Shown here piece after piece: positions 54,402 to 64,000 of a stretch of 64,000 nt of DNA; position 1 is the stretch's first letter; every line of letters starts with the position of its first letter. The position numbers were made by a program, and so were the translations under genes. The notes below the pieces were generated by a model. That model saw only the letters and a list, made by a program, of their open reading frames with translations, ran no database searches and had not been told where the DNA came from. Source of the stretch: Haliotis asinina (Eukaryota > Mollusca > Gastropoda > Lepetellida > Haliotidae); assembly GCF_037392515.1 (NCBI RefSeq), contig NC_090280.1:62199504-62263503 (forward strand), written 5' to 3'.

Positions 54402-54407
54402 TTTATT
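54402..54407 (-). terminator. Poly(A) signal of the GPCR gene
   Basis: AATAAA on the minus strand, about 200 nt past the stop codon at 54605. It is the first good signal downstream. Confidence 0.5.
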
Positions 54408-54604
54408 AAGGTAAGAAAACAAAATCAGACACAAATACGAGAATACAATATCTGGACTCATATTTTTCCCCTACTACAATTATTTTGATTCCTAAAGACT
54501 TCTATTGCAGTAAACAGAAATAATAGTACCTAAATATTGCGTTACATAAGTTAATTTTATCACGAGTGTGTTTAGGCCAACGTGCTATAAGTTTCTGAGT
54601 CTGT

Positions 54605-55840
54605 TCATCTCTTCCTTACTATCATATCCCTGGCAGCTCGACGGAAGTTGACGCTGCAGAAGCTGTAGATAATAGGGTTGGAGGCGCTGTTGATAAAGTA
54701 GGATCTCTGGCAGATGTTGTATGCGGCGATCTGGGCTCCGTGGAGATTATCGTACAGGTGCTTATTGATAACGGTGGCCGTCATGATGCCTAGATGAGGC
54801 AGGAAGCTGAGGATGAAAACGAGGCTGATGAGGAACAGCATTAATGTAGTCTTCCGTACCTGTATTTCACGTTGTGACCTTGACGTGTCTTTCATCTTCA
54901 TTGTGCCTGTTTCGTCAGACTGAGATTGCTGCCGTGCGTTTTCAAGGTTTGTGTGTCGTTGTAAAGCTGTAACCTGGTCCTTCCCAGAAAAGGTCGAGTC
55001 ATCTGACTTGCTGATTATTGAGATACCTTTACCCTGTTCGCTGTCATTTGAGGACGAAATATACAGATGTCCCGTTGACATTGACGTGTCCTCGTCCTCG
55101 CTGCTGCGGGCAACGTGAACCCCAGTGGCTCGTCCAGGATTTGTGCTCGTGGTTACCGTGCTGACGTATTTTTGCTGTCTTGTTATCCGACACCATATTA
55201 ATACATACAGCACGACGATAGTCACTGTAGCAACGACAAACTCGAGAAACTGAACTCCGTTGTAAACAACAGGGAACACACCCCCTTCAAAGGATTCCGA
55301 TACGCCGCATTCGGATCCGTTAACGTCTCCCCCAAGTACGACCGTCCTTGGCCCGAATAGAAACACACTCGGTGCGGACATACAGGCAGCCAATAAACAA
55401 CAAACCAGAATAGCTAACTTTGCTGTCGAATTCGTCAACTGTTTGCTAAACGCATGACACACCTTCCGGTACCTGTCCACTGCAACGGCTATCAAAACAA
55501 TTCCTGACGCAAGAGATACAAAGGTCACGGTCACCGGCATAATCCTGCAGACGACTGACGTTCCGAGCGTGAAATTGTGTCTGAGGTCGACGATTTCAAA
55601 GGGGATGTTTGTGATGCAGTTCAAGAGATCTAGCACTGCCAGTGCCACTACGAAATATGATGTGGTTGTGACACTTTGAAACTTGAAAAGATAGATATAG
55701 CAGACAATCGAGTTGCCGACAAAGCCAAGAATCATCAGTATGGCGAGGTACAAGATGGCGGGTAAAGTTTGTATGGCGTAGGCGTTGTCGTGACGCCGTA
55801 GGACATCCGAAATGTCGTTTTCCGTTAAGTTGAGGGGCAT
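54605..55840 (-). CDS. Class A (rhodopsin-type) G protein-coupled receptor, peptide-receptor-like, 411 residues
   Basis: A single coding exon encodes seven membrane helices with class A signatures: N43 in TM1 (GNSIVCYI), D71 in TM2 (LAVLDLLNC), C98 at the top of TM3 paired with C178 in ECL2, DRY at 122-124, P348 in TM6 (SFLPHL, a variant of CWxP), and NPIIY at 388-392 in TM7. N-glycosylation sites occur early (NLT at 4-6). The third cytoplasmic loop is long (about 220-329), rich in Ser, Thr and charged residues. The C-terminus is very short. The ligand is unknown; the overall look recalls the cholecystokinin/orexin-type receptors expanded in molluscs, but that is an impression. The ATG is supported by a TGA six nt upstream in frame. 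A likely 79-bp 5' UTR intron (55853-55931, GTAAGT to TTCCAG) precedes it. Confidence 0.93.
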   Translation of the reverse strand: MPLNLTENDISDVLRRHDNAYAIQTLPAILYLAILMILGFVGNSIVCYIYLFKFQSVTTTSYFVVALAVLDLLNCITNIPFEIVDLRHNFTLGTSVVCRIMPVTVTFVSLASGIVLIAVAVDRYRKVCHAFSKQLTNSTAKLAILVCCLLAACMSAPSVFLFGPRTVVLGGDVNGSECGVSESFEGGVFPVVYNGVQFLEFVVATVTIVVLYVLIWCRITRQQKYVSTVTTSTNPGRATGVHVARSSEDEDTSMSTGHLYISSSNDSEQGKGISIISKSDDSTFSGKDQVTALQRHTNLENARQQSQSDETGTMKMKDTSRSQREIQVRKTTLMLFLISLVFILSFLPHLGIMTATVINKHLYDNLHGAQIAAYNICQRSYFINSASNPIIYSFCSVNFRRAARDMIVRKR

Positions 55841-55852
55841 TGTTCAAGGCGT

Positions 55853-55931
55853 CTGGAACAAGAATCATTGTTTGTTTACTTTACAGTTTATTGACAAGAA
55901 ATAGAATTGGACAAACACTGCTGGGACTTAC
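55853..55931 (-). other. Probable short intron in the GPCR 5' UTR
   Basis: On the minus strand CATCGA|GTAAGTCC at 55931 and TTGTTCCAG|ACGCC at 55853 make a good donor and acceptor 79 bp apart, 12 nt before the ATG. The upstream exon has stops in all frames near its end, so it is noncoding. Confidence 0.5.
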
Positions 55932-56080
55932 TCGATGCTATCCTTTGAAAAGAACGAGCAGACTAATTAGGAGTTAAATATCGGGTCGCCTTCAGTAGTT
56001 TCATTACTCTCTAAAGAATCTGACTGGTGTGCAATCGCCCTTTGAAAGCATACAGGTCGGGTGGCAAGTCTGTACACAGT

Positions 56081-56335
56081 TGACCGTCTCCGTGGTGTAC
56101 TGGTTAGAACATCCACGGGAGTGCGGAAGGTTGCAGGTTCGGTCCTCGGGCGCGTCACATCGAAAGACGTGAAAATATGGTACTTGTTGATCCCTGTTGT
56201 TCCCTGCCTGGCGCTCGGCATTAGTGGGTACAAGGACTGGTCGACTCGGAGTCAGTATAATGTTTGACTGGGGCAATCATGCTTAACTGCGGCATGGTAT
56301 CTCGGTGTACTAGCACTATAAAACCAGCTAAAGTC
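56081..56335 (+). mobile_element. tRNA-derived SINE, third family
   Basis: The head has an A-box-like GTCTCCGTGGTGTACTGGTT and a B-box-like GCAGGTTCGGTCCTCGG. The body contains TTGTTCCCTGCCTGGCGCTC, GGGTACAAGGACTGGTCGAC and AATCATGCTTAACTGCGGCA. It has no (ACTC)n tail and no similarity to families A or B. It lies upstream of the GPCR gene. Confidence 0.65.
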
Positions 56336-57116
56336 TGATTTACATTACGCTGAAAATGATCGGATATTTGCAGTTATGGAAAGTGACGATGTCGGTCGAA
56401 TGTTACCATAATGAATGTCTTGCGGCAAATACTAAATCTAACTGCCGACGTATTGCTTTCAATTCCAAACGATAAAACTGATTGGCGTCACAGTTTGATA
56501 CACTGTCCATAAGACTGGAATATGAAGAAAGTCTAATCATAATTATTATATGATCTGATCCGAGTTCACATCTATAGGATCCTGACATCCACAAGGGAGG
56601 AAAATCTCAAAAGTAAGTAGAGGTAATTTTGTATTTAGCAGCGACCACCTTCCAACGCACATTGAGGCTGCATAACTATTTTCTCAAGCACATTTTAGTT
56701 ATGCTTGTGAAGAGGCGACTAACAGAATCGAGTGGTTTGGCTCGCTGACTTGGGTGACACATGCCATCTTATCCCAGTTGTACAGGTCGATGCTCATGTT
56801 ATTGATCACTGTATGGTTTATTTACAGGCCACTGCCGTGTGTGGGCCCGTTGTCTAAAACTGTAGAGGTCGAGTGTGGGTGTTATTTCTGAAAAGCTTCT
56901 ATTTGGCAATAAGATTGGTCTGTAAGTCAATTGCATTATGTTTAACGTTTCGTTGAAGATTTGTTTCTGTGTTTTTTACCCGAAACTTTCCACAAACAGT
57001 ATATCCAATTTTTCAACAACGGTCTAAAGCGTAGAGATCAGTTGCACCCCTTGAGCATTCAAAGATCTAAATCTGTATTCACCCGCCACTACCATGCCCA
57101 CGATGTCGGCATCTAT
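56336..57116. other. Stretch without a recognised gene
   Basis: Apart from the SINE B piece at 56699-56850, nothing is recognised. Confidence 0.4.
56699..56850 (+). mobile_element. SINE family B, truncated copy
   Basis: It contains GAAGAGGCGACTAACAGAAT, TCGCTGACTTGGGTGACACA, CAGGTCGATGCTCATGTTAT, and ends after ACAGGCCACTGCCGTGTGTG. The 5' part and the tail are missing. Confidence 0.7.
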
Positions 57117-57270
57117 TGGGCCAGTGGGTTAGCCTAGCGGTAAAGCGTTGGCGCGTCACGTGTTCGATTCTCCACATGGGCACAAAGTGTGAAGCCCATA
57201 TCTAGTGTTCAACACCGAGATAGTACAGGGATATTGCTGACAGTAGCGTAGAACTAAGCTCATTCACTAT
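57117..57270 (+). mobile_element. SINE family A copy
   Basis: It contains GGGCCAGTGGGTTAGCCTAG, GTGTTCGATTCTCCACATGG, GCACAAAGTGTGAAGCCCAT, GATATTGCTGACAGTAGCGT and a short tail (CTCATTCACT). The segment between the A and B boxes is shortened. Confidence 0.75.
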
Positions 57271-57383
57271 CATCCGTATCACTTGGGGCGTCTCCATATA
57301 AAATGATTTACAGGCACAATCAGCAAATTTAATTCCCGTCCCTCATTTTGACTCATTTTTTGTGCGTCAGACTAAAAAACTAT

Positions 57384-57556
57384 CCCCCCACCCAAACAAA
57401 GCAAACAAAACAACCCCCACAAAAAAAACAAAACAAAAAACCCAACAAAAACAAACAAACAAACAACCCCAAAAACAAACAAACAAACAAACAAAAACAA
57501 AAACAAACAACAACAACAAAAACAAAAAAACAAAAACAAAACAAAAACAAACTAAA
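57384..57556. repeat. (CAAA)n-type low-complexity tract
   Basis: A 170-bp run of A with regularly spaced C. It yields long K/Q/N/T frames on plus and F/C/V frames on minus that are not genes. A similar shorter tract lies at 30860-30960. Confidence 0.9.
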
Positions 57557-57643
57557 CTCGGGAATGAACAAATTTACAAAAAGACAGACAGAAATGTATT
57601 TCAGGTAGGGAAACATGATAACAGGAAAATGTATTAGACTCAC

Positions 57644-57785
57644 TCGTGATAGTTGCTCTGTCGCTAATGTGTGGTCTCCGGGCCACTGCAGAGATGTAAG
57701 CGTCTGCCGCAGGATGGCTATTATCATAGTAACCAGGATATGGATTGTCAGTGTCACAACCTTGGGTGTTTTGGGGGAATCTAGT
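57644..57785 (-). other. Candidate isolated exon, 142 bp
   Basis: On the minus strand an acceptor TTGTTATAG at 57786 and a donor CACGA|GTGAGT at 57643 bound 142 bp that is open in two frames. One reads RFPQNTQGCDTDNPYPGYYD, the other a hydrophobic stretch. No partner exon is found nearby, so this may be chance. The region 57786-58980 otherwise shows nothing I recognise. Confidence 0.18.
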
Positions 57786-58979
57786 CTATAACAATGAATG
57801 AAACACGGACGGAACTGACTCCTTGCAGAAGAACTAATTGTCATTTAACGATGTATTCCGTTTTGATTTATGGAGAAATTGTATGTACGTATGTACGTTT
57901 TACTGGTAACATCTGTGTTGATATCTTTTTTGATAACGCCATCCGTGTCTTATTGTGTCTATGTGTGTCTCTCTGTGCGCAGGTGAGCGAGAGAGAGTGT
58001 GTAAATGTAGATTTGGTTTCGACTCAAATAATGCCGTTGTGTCGTAAAATGTTAACTCACACACTTCTTGCGTGACAAGGGCTTGGGCAGGCGAACAAAA
58101 TGTTTTCACAACGTTATTTTTATGACATCTCAAAAATCGATCATTTAGTATCAGTCTTTAAATTATTTTATGATGTTAATCGATTTGCTCGGTCTGTTTA
58201 GCAATTGCATTCCAGTAGTGTTTCTTGCACTGCTTGCTCCTTCATCAGCTGACTTCTTTACTGTGAATAATACGACATTTTGGAGTGAATGCTTCCCTAG
58301 TGAAGTCGCAAGCAAATACTCTAAAACGTTGTATTATCCACAACCAGGAAGTTGACATTCATAAATCTTGCTTTTTACTAACGATTTGATTGACGATGTA
58401 GCTGAGGTCTGTGTTGGGAAGACACACCAATGGAATAGCGTCACTGACAAAACGATTCATGGTTAGGAGTCAAGGTTCCTGTGGTTGCATGTGGCGCAAG
58501 ATGATATTTGTTGTGAGATTTAGATGTTTGATTTGTGAGCAGTTCAAAATGAAAACACTGTGGGTCAGTGAAGGAACTACAATCCAGAAATCGACAATCA
58601 GATCCCCAAACGTTGAAAAAATGTCCCCCAACGTCCCTGTGACGGTATTAAAACCATGCCATCTGTGAAATGCTTTTGGTATTTAGTAGTTTACTCATAA
58701 ATTTCATTTAAAGGAATAAAATACCCCGGAGGAAAATTATCCCCGGAGTCCTGATAAAAAAAACCAGTACTTTTTTTTGTTCCTATTCTATTTGTATTGA
58801 AGATTCTGTGGTATTAAGATATAATGGATGAGTGTTTAAATGGATAATGTTGTTTGATTTCCCTTTATCAGAAACTGTTCCTGTGTTTCTTATTGTATAC
58901 TGCATTGTCTGTTTAGCATAAAAATGGTATTTCTTCATACTGAACATGTCGGTATAAAATATTTTACCAATGTTAGATA

Positions 58980-59095
58980 CACATGCTTGTCAGAATGATG
59001 TTCATGATGTCAATCACGGTATTGTCTGGTCTGGACCCCCATTATTTACGGGATCGCTCGTACATGGGCTGAATATTGCCCAATTCGTCACTAAA
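58980..59095 (+). mobile_element. SINE family B, degenerate 3' part
   Basis: It contains CACATGCTTGTCAGAATGAT, GATGTCAATCACGGTATTGT, and GGGCTGAATATTGCCCAATT. The tail is not recognisable. Confidence 0.5.
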
Positions 59096-59228
59096 AAAGA
59101 GTAAAAGAAAAAAAGAATATACATTCATGATCGCCAATGGCTGTGCGTCATAACCTCTGTTTGCCACATGTAACAGATTTGTTTTGGACCTTACTCATAC
59201 TGATTCTTAAAATGCAGAATGTATGCAT

Positions 59229-59468
59229 AGGCGGATCCAGAGGGAGGGGGAGGTGTGAGTGAGTGCGTGCGTGCGTGCGTGCGTGCGCGTGTGTGTGTGT
59301 GCGTGTGCGTTCGCGTGCGTGTTCGCGTGCGTGCGTGTGTGTTTTGCAGGGCTGCGCATCTCCCCACCCCGACTGTCTCAATTTAAAGAAAGATATTGAA
59401 ACTCGCGTGATGAAAGGTGAAAATGAAGTGTGCACCCCATTCTTCTCAAAAAGCTGTACCCGCCCTTG
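59229..59468. mobile_element. MITE with GGCGGATCCAG end and long (GT/GC)n interior, copy 2
   Basis: It starts AGGCGGATCCAGAGGGAGGG, holds a 90-bp alternating purine-pyrimidine tract (59254-59343), then GCGCATCTCCCCACC, AAAATGAAGTGTGCACCCCA, TTCTTCTCAAAA, and ends CTGTACCCGCC. The ends are roughly inverted. It matches the element at 53609-53740 in order and wording. Confidence 0.6.
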
Positions 59469-59514
59469 TATTTGTAGCTAAAACACTATTAAAGTCAGTA
59501 TAATATAGTACATA

Positions 59515-59660
59515 GAGGATACTAAACGACCTTCCGTGTAATACCATTTTCATTCAACGAGTGAATTATTTGGTATCAGACGAGCGAAAACGAATTTGAT
59601 ACTAAATCTTTCTCGAGTTTAATGAAAATGGTATTTTACGGAAGCGAGTTTAGCATTCTG
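59515..59660. mobile_element. Fold-back element
   Basis: Left arm 59515-59561 and right arm 59613-59660 are inverted copies. Both contain AATACCATTTTCATT and the CTAAAC-CTTCCGT words when read in the same sense, with a loop of about 50 bp. There is no ORF. Confidence 0.65.
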
Positions 59661-60041
59661 TTTATTATTTCCAACACAAATTGGTAGAAACTGCGACTGC
59701 AATGTGAGGACTCCCAGTTTTCCTCAAGTCAAACAAGGTCCAGTACCTCTGCGACTGCGGCACTAGCATTGTGACGTCATAATATTGACGTAAAAATATT
59801 AGACTGCAGTATCTTCCACGGGCGAGTAATAGTGTGATATATTTAGGAGATAAACATCATGTGTTGGCCAATTTCCAGGTGTTATTGAGTATTTGAAGCA
59901 CGGGAATGCATTTGGAACCGACGGCGTCAACTTCGACAAATACCTTATGATACTATACAGGGCCTTTCTGGACCGTTAAAAAGGAATTATCGAAATGTTT
60001 ATGCCACGACGGGCATTGTGTAGAAAGAACTCCTAGATACA

Positions 60042-60120
60042 GTCGAACTCCGTTTATCCGGACGCTTTGGTTTCACTCGAAACTCGTCCGGATAGCGAGA
60101 CATCCGGTTAACTGGATCAA
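60042..60120 (+). mobile_element. pogo/Tigger-like terminal fragment
   Basis: CAGTCGAACTCCGTTTATCC, GGACGCTT closely resembles the terminal repeats of pogo/Tigger transposons, and the internal CGTCCGGATAGCGAGACATC word fits their subterminal region. No opposite end was found in the window. Confidence 0.6.
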
Positions 60121-60659
60121 ACAAGCAAAACGTGAAAGTTAAGTGAAAAAAAAGTTATTGTTTTTCATGTACGTATATCAATAAATCAACAGTCAATAGT
60201 AATAACAGTGAATCATCATAACATATAAGTGTACCGATAATACATGGAAGGTAAATCTATTTTTGTACCCTTAAATAATCTTTAAGAGTATCAAGAGATC
60301 TAAGCATTCATCAAACATTTGTTGACGTCACACCATACCTTGAGGTAGATGTCTCGGTTGTTCGATAAATCACCATCCTGGGCTTGCTGTACGGGCTGAT
60401 CACGTGACTGAAATTGACATATTAGAGGTACATGGCCGGGAGAAGATGTTGAAGTGTTGACAAACACTGAAGACAGCGGGGGATGCAATAATGCAGTCAA
60501 CAACGCTTTTACACGATGGCTTATGAAGTCGTCCAAGCCAGCGTCGAGTCCACATCGACCATTCATGATAAATAGGTTTAATACGGCAAAACAATGTAAC
60601 AATTTACCACCAGTCTTTGATTTTCAGTAACTCATGCTTGTCTTAAGACAAGTGCGACA

Positions 60660-60803
60660 ATGGAAAGTAAGGGAACGGCCAGAGTCCTTTTCACAGACGA
60701 GAGCAGATTGTGTGTTTTTGGTAGGAATGGTAGAATCCGGGTGTACAGACGACACGGTAATGGACATTTGAAACATGTGAAGTCAATCATATATTCATTC
60801 TGA
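60660..60803 (+). pseudogene. Tc1/mariner transposase fragment
   Basis: The 47-codon frame MESKGTARVLFTDESRLCVF, then GRNGRIRVYRRHGNG, matches the segment around the second catalytic Asp of Tc1/mariner transposases (VLFTDESRF, then V-W/Y-R-R). Nothing of the N-terminal DNA-binding domain or the C-terminal part is present. It lies in a TE-rich stretch with the pogo-like end at 60042. Confidence 0.65.
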
Positions 60804-62185
60804 GAAGTAATTAACCATTTTTGTCTAATTAGCTATTACTGTGTATTAATGTTCAAGTTTTAAATATAGTGTAATTTATCATAACAAAATGACCGTATTA
60901 CCCATATTTACTAACATTCGTAAATGTACGTGCCATCCGGCAGCTATATAAAGAACGTTTGAAATTTACGTATCATCTGGCTGTCAGATTTACACACGTT
61001 CAAAGCGGTGTTAAAATACAAGAACGATCAACTCTGCATTTACATTATCATCCAAAACACTGTTCCACAGGAGATATCGCTTATCTGAGATCAGACGATA
61101 GCTTAATTGCAATTAGAAGATATCGTTTTGACAGTAGATTTTATCTTACCTCACTCATTAATGACGTTTTCTGATTGGCTAAGCGCTCGTCTTACATTTT
61201 CAATGTACCCATGTTAAAAGCGGCTGTCAATTGCAACTCATTCGGTACTTCGTGGTAGTACGTCGTTATCTCAAATAACAGTGAATCACGCATGATGCAC
61301 GGAAATTATCGATATTTTGCGAATGCTAATCGATAGAAGGGAGGTAACTCTAAATTTGTTTTTGTTGTGTCGACTGCAAAATCTAGCGATGGCTACAAAA
61401 AGATTTGTCTCGCATTCTAGTAAATAAATTTTCACAAGACGTTCAAATGTAGTCCCGGTGTATATTAAGAAGTGGGACAATGCCTTCGGGGAAACCAGCA
61501 AGATGCAAGATTCGAGTCATTTGAATCACACAGGTTGGCTAAAGTGTACGGTCCGACACCCATGCTCCAAACAGCTTAAAATTAACAAATAGGTGTTCGG
61601 TAAGATAAATTCGTTGTTCACTGGTCCCTCGGAGCCCCGGGGTTGATGTACCCTCGATGTTTGCGTATGTTCTCCTCGCCGTTCGGCCTTCATACATGAG
61701 CTTGCAGTTTTGCTTTTTGCTGTCTGATTTGTTATACGTTATATATTTATGTTAATCATTTTGACATTCCAATATCATGGAATATAATCTGTGCTTTTTA
61801 AACTATCAAAGTAGGGAAACTTTTTGTGTGTGTGCTTTACTGTTCAGACTTGAATGTGTAATAAATGTGTAAAGTTTTGATGTACTTTGAATGTTTAGGG
61901 ACTTACGTACCCTCTCACGAGGACAATAATTTTACAGTACTTTAACCCCTGCGAGGATACAACCACCAACAATTGAAGTTTACTGTCGATTGAATTGGGC
62001 TCTGCTCCCCTGTGTTGTCTTAAAGTTATCTGGCTTCTTGTGCTGTTTTCAGTATCAAACATACCAACAGCAACACAATGTCCTGTATTCCATATTCACT
62101 AGCATCGCCCAGTAACTTCGATACCTTCTTGGGGTTCTTTTCTAGTTAGCAGGAAATGCTTGAATTTGGTGGTTAGAGATCATAA
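60804..62185. other. Stretch without a recognised gene
   Basis: I see no gene or full element here. One GAAGGGAGGTAACT motif lies at 61336-61349. Short frames at 60959-61174 and 61286-61501 have no recognisable content. Confidence 0.4.
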
Positions 62186-62347
62186 GTGATTGAGTGAGTA
62201 GTTTTACGCCGCTTTTATCAATACTCCACCGATACTACAGAGACACTAGAAATTGGCTTCACTCATTGTGTCCGTATTGGGAATCGAACCCGGGACTTCT
62301 GCGTGATGAGTTAACGCTTTTACCACTAGGCTACCCCACCTCCCCAC
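62186..62347 (-). mobile_element. SINE family A, near-consensus copy
   Basis: On the minus strand it has GGTGGGGTAGCCTAGTGGTA, CCCGGGTTCGATTCCC, a shortened middle, GTATTGATAAAAGCGGCGTA and AAACTACTCACTCAATCAC. It is one of the better-preserved heads in the window. Confidence 0.85.
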
Positions 62348-62621
62348 AACGCTTTATGCGCGTGTTGGCATGCTGCTGAAATTCATTGTGAGTTGGTGAA
62401 CATGGAGACTTAATCAATATGGTATCTGAACATACAACGCTACCACAAGCATTGTACATTGTCTCTGTGCGGCACCCTGTAATCCTACAAAGTAGGATAT
62501 CTGCTTGATTATGCCTGTACTGTTTCTGTTGTTATGGAATAAAATTGGAACTTGTGGAGTTTCCTCGAATATCGATGCACTCTGATATAACTGAAAGACG
62601 CTACAGAGGTTGTAAAATAGT

Positions 62622-62692
62622 TAGTGGGTGAGTGAGTGAAACGAGTCTCAGCAATATTCCAGCAACATCACTGCCCGAGACTAGCGAGAAGA
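62622..62692 (-). mobile_element. SINE 3' tail fragment
   Basis: On the minus strand it has GATGTTGCTGGAATATTGCT, then GAGACTCGTTTCACTCACTC and ACCCACTAAC. Only the shared A/B tail region is left. The following stretch 62693-63313 shows nothing I recognise. Confidence 0.6.
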
Positions 62693-63313
62693 GCGAACGC
62701 TTTAAGCATGATTGTTTTCTTCAGAGAGTATCTCTTTCAATACCGTTTAATAATTCTTAAATTTTGGTATTGAGTTGGTTTTTTTTTGCAGAGATAGAGA
62801 TTTGATTTTTTAATAAATTATCATGTAATGAACCAAACCAAATCAAATATTTAATAATGTTATTTTTTATGGAAAATAGTCGTTAATCCATATTTCTAGA
62901 TTATTCCAAATGGCCATGACAAATGCTCTCAGAAACGGCGTCTTCCCAAAGTGCCTGCAGTCCCAATCTGACTACAGTTTAAAAGAACATGATATGGTCC
63001 TGTGGTCAGGACGTGTGGTTAATGGGCTGACCTGTTCTACCCCTGTTAAAAAGGAGTTGACTACTTAGTTGCTGAATGAACCTACCCGTGTAACTTCTTG
63101 GGCATACTCCAACTCTGCCTACAAAGGTCCAACAAATGACAAAGTTTTTTTAGTGTTCAGAGAATTTCATGTGTTTACAGACATGGAAACAGTGATAATA
63201 CATATTAAAAATGATATAAATAATAATGATGTAGTATAGCAATTTTCACTCTTTCATTTTTAACACTGGTCAATAGCTGTTACACTGGTTTCAGAGTTCA
63301 CTAGGATAGTACT

Positions 63314-63800
63314 TCAAATAGCCAACTTCATAAGACGTCCTGCAGCATCCAGATATTGCAGAGGTGATTTTCTGCCGCTCTGGGGGTATTCCTTAAGTCG
63401 CAGGAGTCCAGCATTGAGTTCTCTATAAACACGCTTCCGAGACTTAGGAAGGGCATCACAGTCAAGTTGGGCATGCTTGGCTTTGTATTCTGCTTCTATC
63501 CTCTTTATGTTTGTGATAAAGAGGTAGATGTGTGGGCGGGCTTTGGTGATGAGGTTCTTCAGTTTCAGGTGCCATCCTTCTAAGTGGTTGTTTGTCCTTT
63601 GTCCTATGTTTTCACACTGCGTCCAGATCCGTACGGGAAAGCGCACTTGGTAGTCAGCTCATGTACTCGTGACACAGTCATTGAAGTTCCTGACCTTGTC
63701 TGACTCTGGGTGTTCTTCCATGGCAGCAATCCAAGTGTCCTGCACCATGTCTCGAGGAAGTAATGGAAGGGTGGCTGCTCTCCTTGTGGGTTGTCCTTGT
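63314..63800 (-). pseudogene. MULE-type transposase, C-terminal fragment (copy 1)
   Basis: In one frame on the minus strand the fragment runs MVQDTWIAAMEEHPESDKVR, a short link, then GQRTNNHLEGWHLKLKNLI and KARPHIYLFITNIKRIEAEY, to a stop at 63314. The R-T-N-N-H-L-E-G-W-H motif is the typical C-terminal signature of MULE transposases (and FLYWCH-linked relatives). One TGA near 63656 interrupts the frame where a Trp codon would be expected. The N-terminal part and the catalytic core are missing, cut by the start of the second copy. Confidence 0.75.
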
Positions 63801-63837
63801 AGTCTTTTGCCAGTCCCTTCTCAGCCTTGTTTCTCCC

Positions 63838-64000
63838 CTGGTCAATAACTGTTACACTGGTTTCTGAGTTCACTTTAATGACAACTTGATAAGATGTCCT
63901 GCAACATCTAGATATTGAAGAGGTGATTTTCTGCCTCTCTGGAGGTGTTTCGAAGGTCGCAGGAGTCTAACATCGAGGGTGGCTGCACTCCAGACATGAG
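63838..64000 (-). pseudogene. MULE-type transposase 3' end (copy 2, runs off the window)
   Basis: From 63838 the sequence repeats the 3' end of copy 1 (63267 onward) at about 85% identity, including flank TGGTCAATAACTGTTACACT and the coding end GRKSPLQYLDVAGHLIKL, with a stop at 63870. Copy 2 continues past the right edge. The tandem unit is about 571 bp. Confidence 0.75.

Noticed and set aside
56061-56276. Three frames of 68-90 residues upstream of the GPCR
   Set aside because: They lie in the tRNA-derived SINE at 56081-56335.
57348-57844. Long K/Q/N-rich plus frames and a F/C/V-rich minus frame
   Set aside because: They are translations of the (CAAA)n tract at 57384-57556.
59148-59481. 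Frames rich in THAR or CVRACV repeats
   Set aside because: Translations of the (GT/GC)n tract inside a MITE.
3191-62347. tRNA genes suggested by A and B box matches
   Set aside because: All matches belong to SINE heads; none can form a full cloverleaf with an acceptor stem.

Overview
The window is nuclear DNA of an animal with intron-rich genes, GT-AG introns and many small non-autonomous transposons. I infer a gastropod mollusc, probably an abalone (Haliotis). The reasons are the protein sequences and two very abundant SINE families that share a 3' tail ending in (ACTC)n. No database search was possible, so the genus is an inference from memory of such repeats.

Layout. Positions 1-610 hold a broken piece of a family-B DNA polymerase from a Polinton-like or related self-synthesising element (a fossil). 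Positions 959-14147 (+) hold an eight-exon BCL7 gene, encoding a SWI/SNF (BAF) chromatin-remodelling subunit; its exons join in one clean frame of 246 codons. Positions 14148-17460 hold 3' flank with a 42-bp minisatellite, a Harbinger-like MITE, a 72-bp minisatellite open in several frames, and SINE pieces. Positions 21575-30227 (-) hold a four-exon gene for a 205-residue, very basic, S/T-P-rich protein that I cannot firmly name. Its promoter has a textbook CDE/CHR pair, so it is probably a mitotic gene; PIMREG/FAM64A is a weak guess. Positions 17461-21574 are probably its long 3' UTR. Positions 31903-45325 (+) hold GOSR1 (GS28), a Golgi Qb-SNARE, in nine exons including a 24-nt microexon, giving 249 codons. 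Its first intron carries an inverted-repeat element with a LINE inserted inside it.

Positions 45326-54400 contain no recognisable gene, only SINEs, MITEs and possible 3' UTR. Positions 54605-55840 (-) hold a single-exon class A GPCR with a short 5' UTR intron. The rest, to 64000, is rich in transposons: SINEs, fold-back elements, a pogo/Tigger-like end, a Tc1/mariner transposase scrap, and two tandem 3' ends of a MULE transposase at the right edge.

The genes do not form a pathway. BCL7 and the mitotic-type gene converge; the mitotic-type gene and GOSR1 diverge from a 1.7-kb interval. The most unusual observation is that two intronic minisatellites, in two different genes, appear to have grown out of a splice site: the donor of BCL7 exon 6 and the acceptor of GOSR1 exon 4. 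Other points worth attention are the CDE/CHR promoter, the nested elements, a perfect 38-bp palindrome, and a recurrent AGTTAYCTCCCTT motif.
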